Assembly (NCBI RefSeq): GCF_000721495.1
Contig: NZ_JOHY01000097.1
Location: 1 to 23,947 of the forward strand
Direction: 5' to 3'
DNA: 23,947 nt
Origin: Streptomyces sp. NRRL F-5123
Lineage (GTDB): Bacteria; Actinomycetota; Actinomycetes; Streptomycetales; Streptomycetaceae
Part shown: positions 7,849-15,256 of the stretch, piece after piece
Layout of the letters: the number at the start of each line of letters is the position of its first letter
Position numbering within the stretch: the first letter of the stretch is position 1
Made by a program: the position numbers and the translations under genes
Notes under the pieces: model-generated
What the model was told of the DNA's origin: nothing
Databases searched by the model: none
What the model saw: the letters and a program-made list of their open reading frames with translations, nothing else

Positions 7849-8095
7849 CGCGTGGCCACCGCATCCCGTCATCTCGTCGGCCGGACAGGTCCCGACGGCT
7901 CCGCGCCGGACGGCCGCGTGCCGACGGTGCCACCGCGCTCAACGTCCCGGGAGCGGAGTTGCTTCCCGCACGGCCGCCCCGCTGCCCAACCACCGTGCCG
8001 CGCGGGCCCGTTGACCGTAGGCACCCTGGCGGCCGCGTCCCGCCCGCCCTAGGGTGCTGCGCGGCCGGACCGTTCGCCTACCTACCGGAGGAGCC

Positions 8096-8929
8096 GTGGG
8101 GCACATCACCGTCATGACGCGCAGGGCGGCCGCGCTCGCGGGCGCACTGGCACTCGCGGTCATCGGCTCGGCCGCCACCGCGAGCGGCGCCCCCGCGCAC
8201 CCGCACGGCAGTTGCGCCGACGCCCGCGGCACGCTGCTGTTCTGCGAGGACTTCGAGGCCCTGCCGCGCGGCGCCACCACCGGGCACGGCTGGGGGGTGA
8301 ACGCGGCGAACGGCACCGTCGCCGTGGAACGGGACACTGCGCACGGCCGCGGCCACCGGGCCGGGCAGGTGCTGCATGTCCGCACCGAGGGCAACGGGCA
8401 CGCGTTCGTCGAGGTCACCGGCCTCTCGGCGCCCCGCAACAGCTTCTACGGCCGGATGCGGGTACGGATCGACGCGCTGCCGTCCGCCCCGGACTGGGCC
8501 CACTTCACCCTCGTGGAAGCCACCGGCACGGGCGACGGCAGCGTGGTCCGGCCGATCGGCGGCCAGTACGTGCCCACCGTGGGCGGCGGTACGGACCTGT
8601 GGGGCGTCGGCTCGGACGGCGGCCCGACCGGCGACTGGACGAACTGGCAGGCGGCCTCCCCCGCGGAGGCCGGCCGCTGGACGTGCGTCGAGTGGCGGCT
8701 CGACGCGTCGGACAACCAGGTCTCGGTCTGGCTCGACGGCCGCGCACACCCCGACCTCACCGTCGACACCACCGCCCACGGCGGCAACCCGGTCGACTTC
8801 GTCCTCCCCCGCATCGATACCGTCCGCATGGGCTGGCAGCTCTACCAGCCCGGCCCCACCCCGTCCTCCTACGACCTGCGCCTGGACGACCTGGCCCTGT
8901 CCACCCACCGCCTGGGCTGCGCGGAGTGA
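8096..8929 (+). CDS. Secreted Cip1-like / polysaccharide-lyase-like beta-sandwich protein
   Basis: A 277-residue protein with an N-terminal signal peptide (hydrophobic core AAALAGALALAVIGSAA, cleavage near SGA) and one beta-jelly-roll domain. Landmarks are CADARGTLLFCEDFE at the mature N-terminus, GWGVNAANG, SFYGRMRVRIDALP, WTCVEWRLDASDNQVSVWLDG and the closing LRLDDLALS...GC. These resemble the Cip1/glucuronan-lyase-like fold found in secreted proteins of cellulolytic fungi and streptomycetes; I do not claim catalytic activity. The GTG at 8096 follows GGAGGAG closely; the ATG at 8114 is the alternative but lies about 20 nt from that site. Four cysteines fit an extracellular location. A role with plant polysaccharides is suggested by the GH3-CBM2 and pectate lyase elsewhere in the window. 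Confidence 0.7.
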   Translation: MGHITVMTRRAAALAGALALAVIGSAATASGAPAHPHGSCADARGTLLFCEDFEALPRGATTGHGWGVNAANGTVAVERDTAHGRGHRAGQVLHVRTEGNGHAFVEVTGLSAPRNSFYGRMRVRIDALPSAPDWAHFTLVEATGTGDGSVVRPIGGQYVPTVGGGTDLWGVGSDGGPTGDWTNWQAASPAEAGRWTCVEWRLDASDNQVSVWLDGRAHPDLTVDTTAHGGNPVDFVLPRIDTVRMGWQLYQPGPTPSSYDLRLDDLALSTHRLGCAE

Positions 8930-8944
8930 CGCGGGGGCGGGGAT

Positions 8945-9260
8945 CCGAATCGAAGCCCCTCACCCGCCCACACGACCGGGCCCTGCTTGCGGACGGCGAG
9001 TCCCCGCGGCCGGTCGTACGGCCACAGGCCGATCCGGTGGAGGAAGCGGTCGCCGAGGCCCCGCCCGGTGGCGGCACGGCGGAGGTTCGGACAGGAGGCA
9101 GCAGATCCGGGCGCGCAGCGCCCCGGGGGACGGCCGGGCCCGGCCCGTCGGCAAGCTCGACTCCCGGGCTGGAGAAGGTGAGTTCGCCGGTCGGGCTGTC
9201 GAGGTCCGCCTCCGCGGCGTACTCCCCGTGATCCGCGTCGACCACGAAGCCCAGTACTCT
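8945..9260 (-). pseudogene. Decayed small hypothetical gene with two frame changes
   Basis: Protein-like text can be read leftward only by changing frame twice. The first part is RVLGFVVDADHGEYAAEADL and on to SPTGELTFSSPGVELADG (about 9260-9140). The second is LRARICCLLSEPPP (about 9120-9080). The third is GLGDRFLHRIGLWPYDRP, continuing to RGLAVRKQGPVVWAG (about 9060-8965). In order they look like one ~100-residue protein of the kind common in actinomycetes, but no single frame spans it and no start is clear. I do not know its function. Sequence error is the alternative to true decay. Confidence 0.45.
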
Positions 9261-9352
9261 CTCCGCCGCCGGAGCAGGGCAACGGCGCCCCGGACTCCGG
9301 TACGGGGGCGGCCTGCGCGCCGGGCGCGAGGGCGACCCGCGCTCGCGGTCGG

Positions 9353-9358
9353 TAGGCT
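9353..9358 (+). promoter_or_regulatory. Candidate -10 of the ABM gene
   Basis: TAGGCT lies 55 nt upstream of the ATG at 9413 and matches the TAnnnT form common in streptomycete promoters. No convincing -35 was found at 16-18 nt. Confidence 0.3.
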
Positions 9359-9412
9359 CGGCCCCGGCGCGCCGCCGGGCGGCGGGCCCGCGGCGGGCGA
9401 AGGGGGAGCAGG

Positions 9413-9739
9413 ATGGCCGAGGGGAAGGCGTTCAGCGTCTACGGGCGGATGACCGCGCTGCCGGGGCGGCGGGACGAGCTGGTCGCCGTGCTCGTGGAGG
9501 GCCTTCGTGCGGGCGGCGAGGACTGCGGGCTGCTCTCGTACAGCGTCAACGAGGCCCTCGACGACCCGGACACGCTGTGGCTGACGCAGCTGTGGGCAGA
9601 CAAGGACGCGCACGACGCCACCACCCGCTCCGCGCCGGTCGCGGCGGTGAGCGCGCGGGTTCCGCCGCTGCTGGCCGCGCCGCCCGAGGGGTGCTACGGG
9701 CACGCCGTGCACGTGCGCGACCGTAGCGGCGGGGCCTGA
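9413..9739 (+). CDS. ABM-domain (antibiotic biosynthesis monooxygenase-like) protein
   Basis: A 108-residue single-domain ferredoxin-like alpha/beta-barrel protein of the ABM/YgiN family, whose members oxidise quinols or aromatic polyketides without cofactor and work as dimers. Family landmarks are FSVYGRMTALPGRRDELVAVL at the start (first strand and helix), CGLLSYSVNEAL, and LWLTQLWADKDAHDAT, with the conserved W of the family. GGGGGAG precedes the ATG at a good distance. No biosynthetic cluster surrounds it, so a housekeeping quinol monooxygenase role is likelier than antibiotic tailoring. Its last ~11 codons and stop lie within a perfect 40-bp repeat duplicated just downstream. Confidence 0.82.
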   Translation: MAEGKAFSVYGRMTALPGRRDELVAVLVEGLRAGGEDCGLLSYSVNEALDDPDTLWLTQLWADKDAHDATTRSAPVAAVSARVPPLLAAPPEGCYGHAVHVRDRSGGA

Positions 9740-9746
9740 CCGCCGC
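9726..9746 (+). terminator. Hairpin overlapping the ABM stop (copy 1)
   Basis: GCGGCGG and CCGCCGC arms with a 7-nt loop; the stop TGA is inside the loop. The same hairpin recurs at 9770-9790 because of the 40-bp duplication, giving a possible double terminator. Confidence 0.5.
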
Positions 9747-9769
9747 GGCTGTGCACGTGCGCGACCGTA

Positions 9770-9790
9770 GCGGCGGGGCCTGACCGCCGC
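9770..9790 (+). terminator. Second copy of the ABM hairpin
   Basis: The identical 7-bp stem and 7-nt loop lies 31 nt after the ABM stop. It is the more plausible working terminator because it is fully outside the coding region. Confidence 0.5.
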
Positions 9791-9982
9791 TCCTCCCCGG
9801 CAAATCCGTGGAGCCGGTCTCCCCTCGGTGCTAGCGTGCCGGTGGCCGCAGCAGCCCGCCTTGTGAAGGACACGCCGTTGTACACCTCGTGAGACACCCC
9901 GAGCGCTGAATCCGTCGCGCGTCGCGTCCGTGCGCCGCGCTGCTCTCCGCTGCGGTTCTCTCACTGGAAACGGTGTATCCCT

Positions 9983-10339
9983 GTGTCCACGACCCTTGGG
10001 GTGGGCGTGCCCGCCTGCCTGCTGAACGTTCTCCACCGCTGCCGCGGATGTGCCCCCGGGCGCCTCCGGACGGGCCGCGCCTTCCTTCCCGGCACGGGCC
10101 ACGAGGGCCCCGGCGGGTGCCTGCGGTGCGTCGCCGTGCTCGCCCTCCCGGCGGCGGGCCCGCGGGCCGGGCGCCGTCGCGACCGGGCCGACCGCGGCCG
10201 GACCGGGCGGCCCGCCTGGCAGTCGCCGTACGGTCCGGCCCCGCACCGCGCTCCCCGCGACCGGTGGGCGCGCGCGGCGGCGCCGGTCGCCTCCCGGTCC
10301 GTCGTACGGCGGGGGCACGTGTGCGGGCGGTGCGACTGA
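9983..10339 (+). CDS. Doubtful Cys-rich hypothetical ORF
   Basis: A GTG-started frame of 118 codons, beginning MSTTLGVGVPACLLNVLHRC. I do not recognise it. Nearly every third position is G or C (I count fewer than ten exceptions), which favours coding in this frame over its neighbours. It contains seven cysteines, ends in CGRCD, and is followed 30 nt later by a strong hairpin (10370-10399). Against it, the middle is Arg/Pro/Gly-rich low-complexity sequence, there is no ribosome site before the GTG, and GC is high in all frames here. If not a gene, then 9791-10431 holds only this frame and the hairpin. Confidence 0.25.
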   Translation: MSTTLGVGVPACLLNVLHRCRGCAPGRLRTGRAFLPGTGHEGPGGCLRCVAVLALPAAGPRAGRRRDRADRGRTGRPAWQSPYGPAPHRAPRDRWARAAAPVASRSVVRRGHVCGRCD

Positions 10340-10369
10340 GCGCGGCTGACGGCCGCTCACGGCCCGGGG

Positions 10370-10399
10370 CCGCCCGGCGGAGTCCGATCCGCCGGGCGG
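10370..10399. terminator. Hairpin upstream of the dehydratase gene
   Basis: Perfect 11-bp arms (10370-10380 and 10389-10399) flank an 8-nt loop. It lies 18 nt before the -10 of the dehydratase. It could terminate transcription from the left, or serve as an operator at that promoter since it would span roughly the -35 region. Confidence 0.55.
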
Positions 10400-10417
10400 G
10401 CCCGCCGTCCCCGCCCC

Positions 10418-10423
10418 TACGCT
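10418..10423 (+). promoter_or_regulatory. -10 box for a probably leaderless dehydratase mRNA
   Basis: TACGCT is followed by 8 nt and then the ATG at 10432, and no ribosome site precedes the start. This layout is typical of leaderless actinomycete genes, where transcription begins at or near the start codon. Confidence 0.5.
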
Positions 10424-10431
10424 GCCGTGTC

Positions 10432-11415
10432 ATGCAGCAGACACGCCTCGACCTCGACCGGATCCGGGCGGCGCGCCGGGTCATCGACCCCGTCTTCCTC
10501 GACACCCCGCTCTACCGCTGCGACGCGCTGGCGCCCGCGCTCGGCTGCGCGGTGAGCGTCAAGCTCGAAACGGCCAACCCCGTGCGCAGCTTCAAGGGCC
10601 GCGGTACGGAACTGGTCGCGAGCCGGCTCGCGGGGGAGGGGGCGGGGGCCGCGGTGTGCGCCAGCGCGGGCAACCTCGGGCAGGCCCTCGCCTGGTCCGG
10701 AGGGCGCCGCGGGCTCGACGTCACCGTCGTGGCGTCCCGCCACGCGACCGCGGCCAAGCTCGACCGCATCCGCGCGCTGGGCGCCACGCTCGAACTCGTC
10801 GACGGAGACCACGAGTTGGCGCGCGAGCGCGCCGCGGACACCGCACGCCGCGACGGCATACGGCTGGTCGAGGACAGCCTCGACATCGAGACGTGCGAGG
10901 GCGCGGCGACCATCGGCCTCGAACTCGCCGACGCGGCCGAGCCGTTCGACGCCGTCCTGATCGCGCTCGGCGGCGGTGCGCTGGCCACCGGCGTCGGGCA
11001 CGTGCTGAAGGCCCTGGTGCCCGGCACCGAGGTGATCTGCGTACAGCCGCTGGGCGCCCCGGCGTTGACGCTCTCGTGGCGGCAGCGCCGCGTCGTCAGC
11101 ACCGACACGGCCGTGACCATCGCCGACGGCGTCGCCGGCCGCCACCCCATCCCGGCCGTCCTGGACGACCTCCTCCTGGCCGCCGACGACGCCGTCCTGG
11201 TCCGGGAGTCGTCGATCGTCACCGGGATGCGGATGCTCTTCGACCACGCCGGCCTCGTCGCCGAACCCTCCGCCGCCCTCGGCGTCGCGGCGATCCTGGA
11301 GGACCGCGACCGCTTCGCCGGGCGCCACGTGGCCACGATCGTGTGCGGCAGCAACGTCGACATGGCCGCCTATCGTGGGTGGGTGGGTACGGGGGCCACC
11401 GCCGCCTTGGCCTGA
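10432..11415 (+). CDS. PLP-dependent threonine/serine dehydratase family protein
   Basis: A 327-residue fold-type-II PLP enzyme that should deaminate a hydroxy amino acid (threonine or serine) to the 2-oxo acid, in the cytosol. The PLP lysine is in VRSFKGRG (about residue 50-57). The substrate/cofactor asparagine loop is ASAGNLGQALAW. The phosphate-binding glycine loop is ALGGGALATG (about 180-190), and the C-terminal VCGSNVD is also family-typical. No ACT regulatory domain is present, so it is catabolic-type or specialised rather than feedback-controlled biosynthetic IlvA. The start follows a TACGCT box by 8 nt, suggesting a leaderless mRNA. Its last codons and stop form the beginning of a 92-bp repeat. 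Other members of the fold (e.g. racemases) are possible. Confidence 0.88.
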   Translation: MQQTRLDLDRIRAARRVIDPVFLDTPLYRCDALAPALGCAVSVKLETANPVRSFKGRGTELVASRLAGEGAGAAVCASAGNLGQALAWSGGRRGLDVTVVASRHATAAKLDRIRALGATLELVDGDHELARERAADTARRDGIRLVEDSLDIETCEGAATIGLELADAAEPFDAVLIALGGGALATGVGHVLKALVPGTEVICVQPLGAPALTLSWRQRRVVSTDTAVTIADGVAGRHPIPAVLDDLLLAADDAVLVRESSIVTGMRMLFDHAGLVAEPSAALGVAAILEDRDRFAGRHVATIVCGSNVDMAAYRGWVGTGATAALA

Positions 11416-11499
11416 ACCCTGCTCGGGGGACGGTGAGGAGCGCCCCGCCCCGTCCCGGCGGCCGACCGGCTCCGCCCCGAGCCGCCTTTCCGCCGCACC
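11408..11499 (+). repeat. 92-bp direct repeat, copy 1
   Basis: This copy starts in the last two codons of the dehydratase, contains its TGA stop, and recurs at 11625-11716 with one mismatch that I can see (GGTGAGG versus GGTGAGC). The two copies are 217 bp apart. Both end before a similar CCTGCCCGTC segment, so the homology continues past a short insertion in copy 2. Confidence 0.85.
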
Positions 11500-11624
11500 T
11501 GCCCGTCCCGCGGGCCGCACTTGCTCAGGCCCTGCGCGGCGGGTCGGGCTTGCCGGGCGCCGCTGTTGTCGTGCGGCCCGCGGTGCGTGTGCGTTCGCCC
11601 GGCGCTGCCGCGTCGCCCGAGTTG

Positions 11625-11716
11625 TGGCCTGAACCCTGCTCGGGGGACGGTGAGCAGCGCCCCGCCCCGTCCCGGCGGCCGACCGGCTCCGCCCCGAGCC
11701 GCCTTTCCGCCGCACC
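11625..11716 (+). repeat. 92-bp direct repeat, copy 2
   Basis: This is the second copy of the repeat that begins at the dehydratase 3' end. It includes a copy of the gene's last six bases and stop codon, now stranded in intergenic DNA, which points to a duplication of the gene's 3' flank. Confidence 0.85.
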
Positions 11717-11787
11717 CGCTCCCTCCGCACCTGCCCGTCGCCCCGGCGGTACCTGTTTCGGCCCCGCGGGCCGAGTTGCACTCGCCC

Positions 11788-11895
11788 CGCGCTGCCCGCG
11801 CGTTCCGCCCGCGCCGCGCTGCCCGCGCGTTCCGCCCGCGCCGCGCTGCCCGCGCGTTCCGCCCGCGCCGCGCTGCCCGCGCGTTCCGCCCGCGC
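11788..11895. repeat. Tandem array, four perfect 27-bp units
   Basis: The unit starts CGCGCTGCCCGCGCG and continues TTCCGCCCGCGC. Four identical head-to-tail copies occupy 11788-11814, 11815-11841, 11842-11868 and 11869-11895. There are no spacers, so it is a minisatellite, not a CRISPR. The unit is a multiple of three, and the sequence is open in all frames read, but there is no start context. The array ends 52 bp before the pectate lyase -35. Confidence 0.9.
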
Positions 11896-11947
11896 CGCCG
11901 CGCCGAGCACCCCCCAACCCAGCGGAGCACAGAGCATCGCCACTTCG

Positions 11948-11976
11948 TTGACGGGGCAGCAAGCGCTTGCTACGTT
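11948..11976 (+). promoter_or_regulatory. Sigma-70-like promoter of the pectate lyase gene
   Basis: TTGACG (11948-11953) and TACGTT (11971-11976) are separated by exactly 17 nt, a near-consensus vegetative promoter for this genus. Transcription would start near 11983, leaving about 157 nt of leader before the GTG at 12140. Confidence 0.75.
11958..11971. promoter_or_regulatory. LacI/GalR-type operator inside the promoter spacer
   Basis: AGCAAGCGCTTGCT is a perfect 14-bp palindrome with the central CG of LacI-family sites. It fills the space between -35 and -10 and touches the -10, so a bound repressor would block RNA polymerase directly. It differs from the CebR box at 5097, so a different LacI-family regulator is expected; none is encoded in the window. 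Confidence 0.75.
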
Positions 11977-12139
11977 GGCAGGCGGTCGCCGCGCTGGCGC
12001 GGCAATGGCGGGGTCAGTGCCGCCTTTTCGTGCGCGCCTGCGCTAGTAATCGCTTTCATGCACGCTGATTCGAGCTGCCCGCGCCACGTCCCGGGCAGCT
12101 CACCCCCCACGCACCTTTCGGACGAGAGGTATCAGCACC

Positions 12140-13826
12140 GTGAAACACACCAGCACCTCCCCCTCCCCCTCCCCCCACCGGCGCGACGTTCGCGCCAAGG
12201 CCGCGGCCGGGGTCGCCGCCGCGGGCCTCGCGGCCGCGGGGCTGCTCGCCCTGCACCCCGGCGTGTCGCAGGCGGCGCAGCCGCAAGCGCAGCCGCAGCT
12301 CAACGCCAACGCGCTGTACGTCGCCCCGGGCGGCACCGACGGCGCCGCCGGTACGCAGTCCGCGCCGACCACCCTCACGTCGGCGATCAGCCGGATCACC
12401 GCGGGCGGCACCATCTACATGCGCGGCGGCACGTACAGCTACGCGCAGACCGTCACCATCGCCGACGGCAACAACGGCTCCTCCGGCGCCCTCAAGGAGC
12501 TGTCGGCCTACCCCGGCGAGACCCCGGTGCTGGACTTCTCCGCGCAGAGCGAGGACCCGGCCAACCGCGGCCTTGCGCTCATGGCGTCGTACTGGCACGT
12601 CTACGGGCTCACCGTGCAGCGCGCGGGCGACAACGGCATCTACGTCGGCGGCAGCAACAACGTCATCGAGCGCACCGTGACGGCCTTCAACCGCGACTCG
12701 GGCCTCCAGCTCGGCCGGATCGCGTCCAGCACCCCGCAGGACAAGTGGCCGTCGAACAACCTGGTCATCAGCTCGGAGTCGCACGACAACGCCGACAGCG
12801 ACGGCGAGGACGCCGACGGCTTCGCCGCCAAGCTCACCACCGGCACCGGCAACGTCTTCCGCTACGACGTGTCGCACAACAACATCGACGACGGCTGGGA
12901 CCTCTACACCAAGACCGACACCGGCCCGATCGGCCCGGTCACCCCCCGGCACGATGACGATCTCGGGCAACGTCAGCATCGACAACACCGAGCGCAACTT
13001 CTCCTTCGACGCGGGCACTTCGGTCTTCCGCAGCAACACGTCCTGCCGCAGCGGCAGCGGCAGCAACGACAAGACAGTGGGCGACGCCGACAGCTCCAAC
13101 CAGTTCTGGAGCGGCACCAACGGCTCCCGCTGCTCCTCCTACGACGGCGCCCTCAACTGGTCCTTCGCCTCCGACGGCACCCTCAAGGTGACCTTCGGCG
13201 GCCAAGCCCCGCCCACGACCCCGCCCACGACCCCGCCGACGACGCCCCCGACCACTCCCCCCACCACTCCCCCGACGACGCCGCCCACCACCCCGCCCAC
13301 CGGCGGCACCCTGCTCAGCGACGACTTCGAGGACGGCAACGCGAGCGGCTGGACCACCGCCGGCGGCTCGTGGGCGGTGCGCTCGGCCGGCTCGCACGTC
13401 CTCACCCAGTCCACCGTGGCCGGCACCGCGGTCGCGCTGGCCGGGTCGCCGGGCTGGACGGCGCAGAGCGTGCAGGCCTCCGTCAAGCCCACCCTCTTCG
13501 ACGGCTCCGGCGAGTACGTCGCCGTCCTGGCCCGCGCGCAGGACGCCTCCGACTACTACGCGCTCGTGCTGCGCGACGCGAACAAGGCCGAGATCCGCCG
13601 CGTCTCGGGCGGTACCAGCAAGGTGCTGGCCAGTGCGTCCTTCACGGTCGACACCGGCACCGCCTACACCGTGCGGCTGTCCGCCCAGGGCAGCACGCTC
13701 ACCGGCTACGTCAACGGCGCGTCCGTGGTGAGCGCGAGCGACGGCACGTTCACCTCCGGCGCGGCGGGCCTGAGCACGTACCAGGGCACCGCCGACTTCG
13801 ACAACGTCGTGGTCACCACGGCGTAA
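12140..13826 (+). pseudogene. Pectate lyase family 9 (PL9), broken by internal deletion and frameshift
   Basis: The product would be a secreted polygalacturonate-cleaving enzyme. GTG 12140 follows GAGAGG. A signal peptide ends near SQAAQ. The PL9 parallel beta-helix is readable in frame to residue ~268, including DADGFAAKL and the calcium-site DDGWD (Asp250, 251, 254; matching Asp233/234/237 of Pel9A from Dickeya). At a C-run (12942-12947) the frame is lost. The remainder is readable only in another frame, from PGTMTISGNVSI at 12945 to the stop at 13826: the end of the beta-helix, a PTTPP linker (~13200-13300), and a LamG-like beta-sandwich starting LLSDDFEDG. The segment normally between (with the GFKLGG-type catalytic lysine) is absent. 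Left unrepaired, the first frame stays open into 14575, out of frame. Confidence 0.85.
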
Positions 13827-13850
13827 CCGGGTCGTCGCACTGCGTGCGGG

Positions 13851-13881
13851 CGGCCGGGCCACGGGAATTGCGGCCCGGCCG
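13851..13881 (+). terminator. Terminator after the pectate lyase gene
   Basis: Perfect 10-bp arms (13851-13860 and 13872-13881) flank an 11-nt loop, 24 nt after the stop at 13826. Confidence 0.7.
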
Positions 13882-13899
13882 TCCGCGCCGTTTCGGGCG

Positions 13900-13905
13900 T
13901 AGCCT
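13900..13905 (+). promoter_or_regulatory. Candidate -10 of the DUF6191-type gene
   Basis: TAGCCT fits the TAnnnT pattern and lies 44 nt before the ATG at 13950. The matching -35 is not clear because the terminator stem occupies that area. Confidence 0.35.
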
Positions 13906-13949
13906 GTGGTGGACAGCGCCTGCTGCCGGTCGGCTCCCGGGAGGTCCGC

Positions 13950-14144
13950 ATGTTCAACATCCTGGAAGATCTGTTCGCGCCGTCCCGCAAGCACACGGAC
14001 GACGAGCGCAACCGCCTGGAGCTGTTCCGCGACGAGGAGGGCAACGGCGACCCCGCCCGCGGCCCGATAGACCTCTCGTCCGGCAAGGTCGTGATGCGCG
14101 CGCAGCGCACCTCCCCGGAGGACGCCCCCGCGAGCACGTCGTAA
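13950..14144 (+). CDS. Small DUF6191-type actinomycete protein
   Basis: A 64-residue soluble, highly charged protein beginning MFNILEDLFAPSRKHTDDE, with ERNRLELFRDEEGNGDP and GPIDLSSGKVV in the body. This pattern is that of the short, function-unknown family (DUF6191) widespread in Streptomyces. GGGAGG lies 5 nt before the ATG, and third positions are strongly G/C, both supporting it as a real gene. It has no signal peptide or membrane segment. Its stop is 8 bp from the stop of the opposing SMP-30 gene. No function can be given. Confidence 0.8.
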   Translation: MFNILEDLFAPSRKHTDDERNRLELFRDEEGNGDPARGPIDLSSGKVVMRAQRTSPEDAPASTS

Positions 14145-14152
14145 CCGAACGG

Positions 14153-15061
14153 CTACGCAGCGCCGAAGTGGTGGGCGGGAAGCCCCGGCACCGCGGCGTC
14201 ACGGCGCAGCAGCGCGCCCGACAGCGGCCATCGCGTCAGCTGCTCGGCGGTCAGACCGCGGGCGGCGGACGTGACGAACATCGTCCGCAGGTCCGGGCCG
14301 CCGAAGGCGATGCTCGTCGGCCGCAGCACGGGCAGCTCGACGCGCTCGCGCACGGTGCCGTCCGGGGCGAAGCGCGTGAGATGGGCGCCGTCCCAGAACG
14401 CGCACCACACGTCGCCGGCCGCGTCCACCCGCAGCCCGTCCGGGATGCCGTCCAGTGCGGTGGTGTCGGCGAGGACCTCGCGGGCGCCGAGCGCGCCGGT
14501 CGCGGCGTCGAAGGCGTAGCGGTGGACGCGGTCGCGGCCGGAGTCGACGACGTACATCCACCGGCCGTCGGGTGACCAGTCGATGCCGTTCGCGCACCGG
14601 AAGCCCCCTGCGGCCGTACGGTACGAGCCGTCGCCGCCCAGTACGTGCAGGCGCCCGTCCGGGCCGGGCGGGTCGTCCTCCAGCGTGCCGGACCAGAAGC
14701 GCCCGGCCGCATCGACGGCGCCGTCGTTGAAGCGGGACGACGGGCGGCCGGGCTCGGGGTCGGCCAGCAGCCGCAGCGCGCCGGTGCGCAGGTCCAGCAG
14801 ATGCCAGCCCGTGCGCAGCGCCGCGACCAGGACCTGCGGGTCGGCGGTCAGCCCGAGGCAGCCGACGTCGGTGCCGACCCCGGTGACCCGGGCGGCATCC
14901 GCGTCCTCGGGGCGGCTCAGCACCTCGCCCGCGACGATGTCCACCCAGTGCAGGGTGCGGGTGCGCGGATCCCACAGCGGGCCTTCGCCCAGCCGGTGCC
15001 GCCCGGCCGAGAAGACGCCCACGGCGCCGGGGGCGGGGGAATCGGCAGGGGTGGTGCTCAC
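14153..15061 (-). CDS. SMP-30/gluconolactonase/LRE family protein
   Basis: A 302-residue six-bladed beta-propeller metalloenzyme expected to hydrolyse a sugar lactone. Metal-site and blade motifs are visible: LGEGPLWDP with the ligand Glu (about residue 20), SSRFNDGAVDAAGRFW, CANGIDWSPDGRWMYVVDS with the ligand Asn, and DGIPDGLRVDAAGDVW with the ligand Asp. GTG 15061 has GGGAG 7 nt upstream. A TTG 37 codons further out (15172) is a second possibility: it follows a TACGGT box by 6 nt, resembling the leaderless genes in this window, but the extra residues are low-complexity. Convergent with the DUF6191 gene and divergent from the epimerase. It may act in sugar-acid catabolism, but the substrate is not predictable. 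Confidence 0.88.
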   Translation of the reverse strand: MSTTPADSPAPGAVGVFSAGRHRLGEGPLWDPRTRTLHWVDIVAGEVLSRPEDADAARVTGVGTDVGCLGLTADPQVLVAALRTGWHLLDLRTGALRLLADPEPGRPSSRFNDGAVDAAGRFWSGTLEDDPPGPDGRLHVLGGDGSYRTAAGGFRCANGIDWSPDGRWMYVVDSGRDRVHRYAFDAATGALGAREVLADTTALDGIPDGLRVDAAGDVWCAFWDGAHLTRFAPDGTVRERVELPVLRPTSIAFGGPDLRTMFVTSAARGLTAEQLTRWPLSGALLRRDAAVPGLPAHHFGAA

Positions 15062-15256
15062 AGGACGGCTCCCATCCGCCGGGGCGCGGTCGGCCGGACC
15101 GGACGCGGTGCCCACCGGCGGTTCCGGACAGCCGCTCTCGGAGAGCCGCTCCCGGACGACGGCTTCGGACAACCGCGTACCGTACCCGACCCGTTCGCGG
15201 CGGGATCCCGCGGGTCCGCCGGTCAGCGGCTCCGGGATGCGGGTGCCCGGGTCCGG

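Larger units (their letters stand above)
9707..9790 (+). repeat. Perfect 40-bp tandem-like duplication of the ABM gene 3' end
   Basis: Copies at 9707-9746 and 9751-9790 are identical, separated by 4 bp. Each includes the last codons, the stop and a 7-bp hairpin, so the gene has two copies of the same terminator-like stem (9726-9746 and 9770-9790). Confidence 0.9.
11416..12139. other. Repeat-rich intergenic region
   Basis: These 724 bp between the dehydratase and the pectate lyase hold the 92-bp repeat pair, a 4 x 27-bp tandem array, the pectate lyase promoter and operator, and a ~155-nt 5' untranslated region. Open frames run through on both strands only because the DNA is almost free of A/T; their translations are Arg/Pro/Ala low-complexity sequence and I do not accept them as genes. 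Confidence 0.6.

Noticed and set aside
11788..11895. CRISPR-like repeat
   Set aside because: The units are directly adjacent with no spacers and no cas genes nearby.
10417..11943. Long minus-strand frame with nine-residue repeats (AERAGSAAR)
   Set aside because: It is antisense to the dehydratase and its repeats merely translate the 27-bp array. There is no ribosome site, and the amino-acid content is low-complexity.
12140..14575. A single 811-residue frame starting with the pectate lyase
   Set aside because: After about residue 268 the translation turns into His/Arg/Pro-rich out-of-frame text and runs through the terminator, the DUF6191 gene and the opposite-strand SMP-30 gene. The true continuation lies in another frame.
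15062..15172. TTG start extending the SMP-30 protein by 37 residues
   Set aside because: A TACGGT 6 nt upstream makes it tempting, but the extra sequence is not conserved-looking and GTG 15061 has a ribosome site.
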